Assembly (NCBI GenBank): GCA_015229095.1
Contig: JADGCE010000066.1
Span: forward strand, 1-14,159
Length of the DNA stretch: 14,159 bases
Source: Magnetococcales bacterium
Lineage (GTDB): Bacteria > Pseudomonadota > Magnetococcia > Magnetococcales > Magnetaquicoccaceae
Reading direction: 5' to 3'
Notes under the pieces: model-generated
The model's database searches: none
Seen by the model: the letters and a program-made list of their open reading frames with translations, nothing else
What the model was told of the DNA's origin: nothing
In this document: piece by piece, positions 14,149 to 14,159 of the stretch
How positions within the stretch are numbered: the stretch's first letter is position 1
Layout: each line of letters starts with the position of its first letter
Program-made: the position numbers and the translations under genes

Positions 14149-14159
14149 AGAGGCCGGCA

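Overview
The window looks like a chromosomal segment of a Gram-negative, flagellated bacterium, most likely a member of the Pseudomonadota. The reasons are a P-ring/L-ring flagellum (flgI, flgH), a lipoprotein signal on FlgH, single-domain FlgJ, a sigma-54 type promoter, and TypA and MazG that closely follow the proteobacterial pattern. DNA is moderately GC-rich. Single-domain FlgJ and abundant stand-alone receiver proteins would fit an alphaproteobacterial or magnetococcal lineage, but that placement is inference and no marker gene fixes it.

Left part (1-4950): two small stand-alone CheY-like receiver proteins are encoded tail to tail (275-733 on +, 820-1224 on -) around a 10-bp hairpin. The second lies 67 bp behind a very large gene (1292-4783, -) for a 1163-residue protein with four predicted membrane segments, a long predicted periplasmic helical domain and a large cytoplasmic tail. 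I do not recognise this protein. It and the receiver form a likely two-gene signalling unit with its own promoter (4921-4949), whose -10 element lies in the loop of a perfect 10-bp inverted repeat. Positions 1-274 hold a possible promoter (135-163) and a 22-nt pyrimidine tract (51-72), but no gene I can support.

Middle (5019-7709, -): mazG and typA form a housekeeping/stress operon, mazG first, with 15 bp between the genes. The 318-bp divergent region 7710-8027 holds a structured mazG leader (two inverted repeats, one with mutually exclusive pairings) and, on the other strand, a clear -24/-12 sigma-54 promoter for the flagellar genes.

Right part (8028-14148, +): a flagellar cluster in the order flgF, flgG, flgA, flgH, flgI, flgJ, flgM, flgN, csrA. 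It supplies the proximal and distal rod proteins (FlgF, FlgG), the P-ring chaperone and P-ring (FlgA, FlgI), the L-ring (FlgH), the rod-binding protein (FlgJ), the anti-sigma-28 checkpoint protein (FlgM), a FlgN-type chaperone and the post-transcriptional regulator CsrA. Tight junctions link flgG-flgA and flgI-flgJ. Noncoding structure is concentrated in the regulatory half: an imperfect 14-position hairpin before flgM, a three-unit, 25-nt-period hairpin array between flgM and flgN, and a direct repeat plus hairpin covering the csrA ribosome binding site. The most original targets are the 1163-residue membrane protein with its receiver partner, and this series of leader structures.
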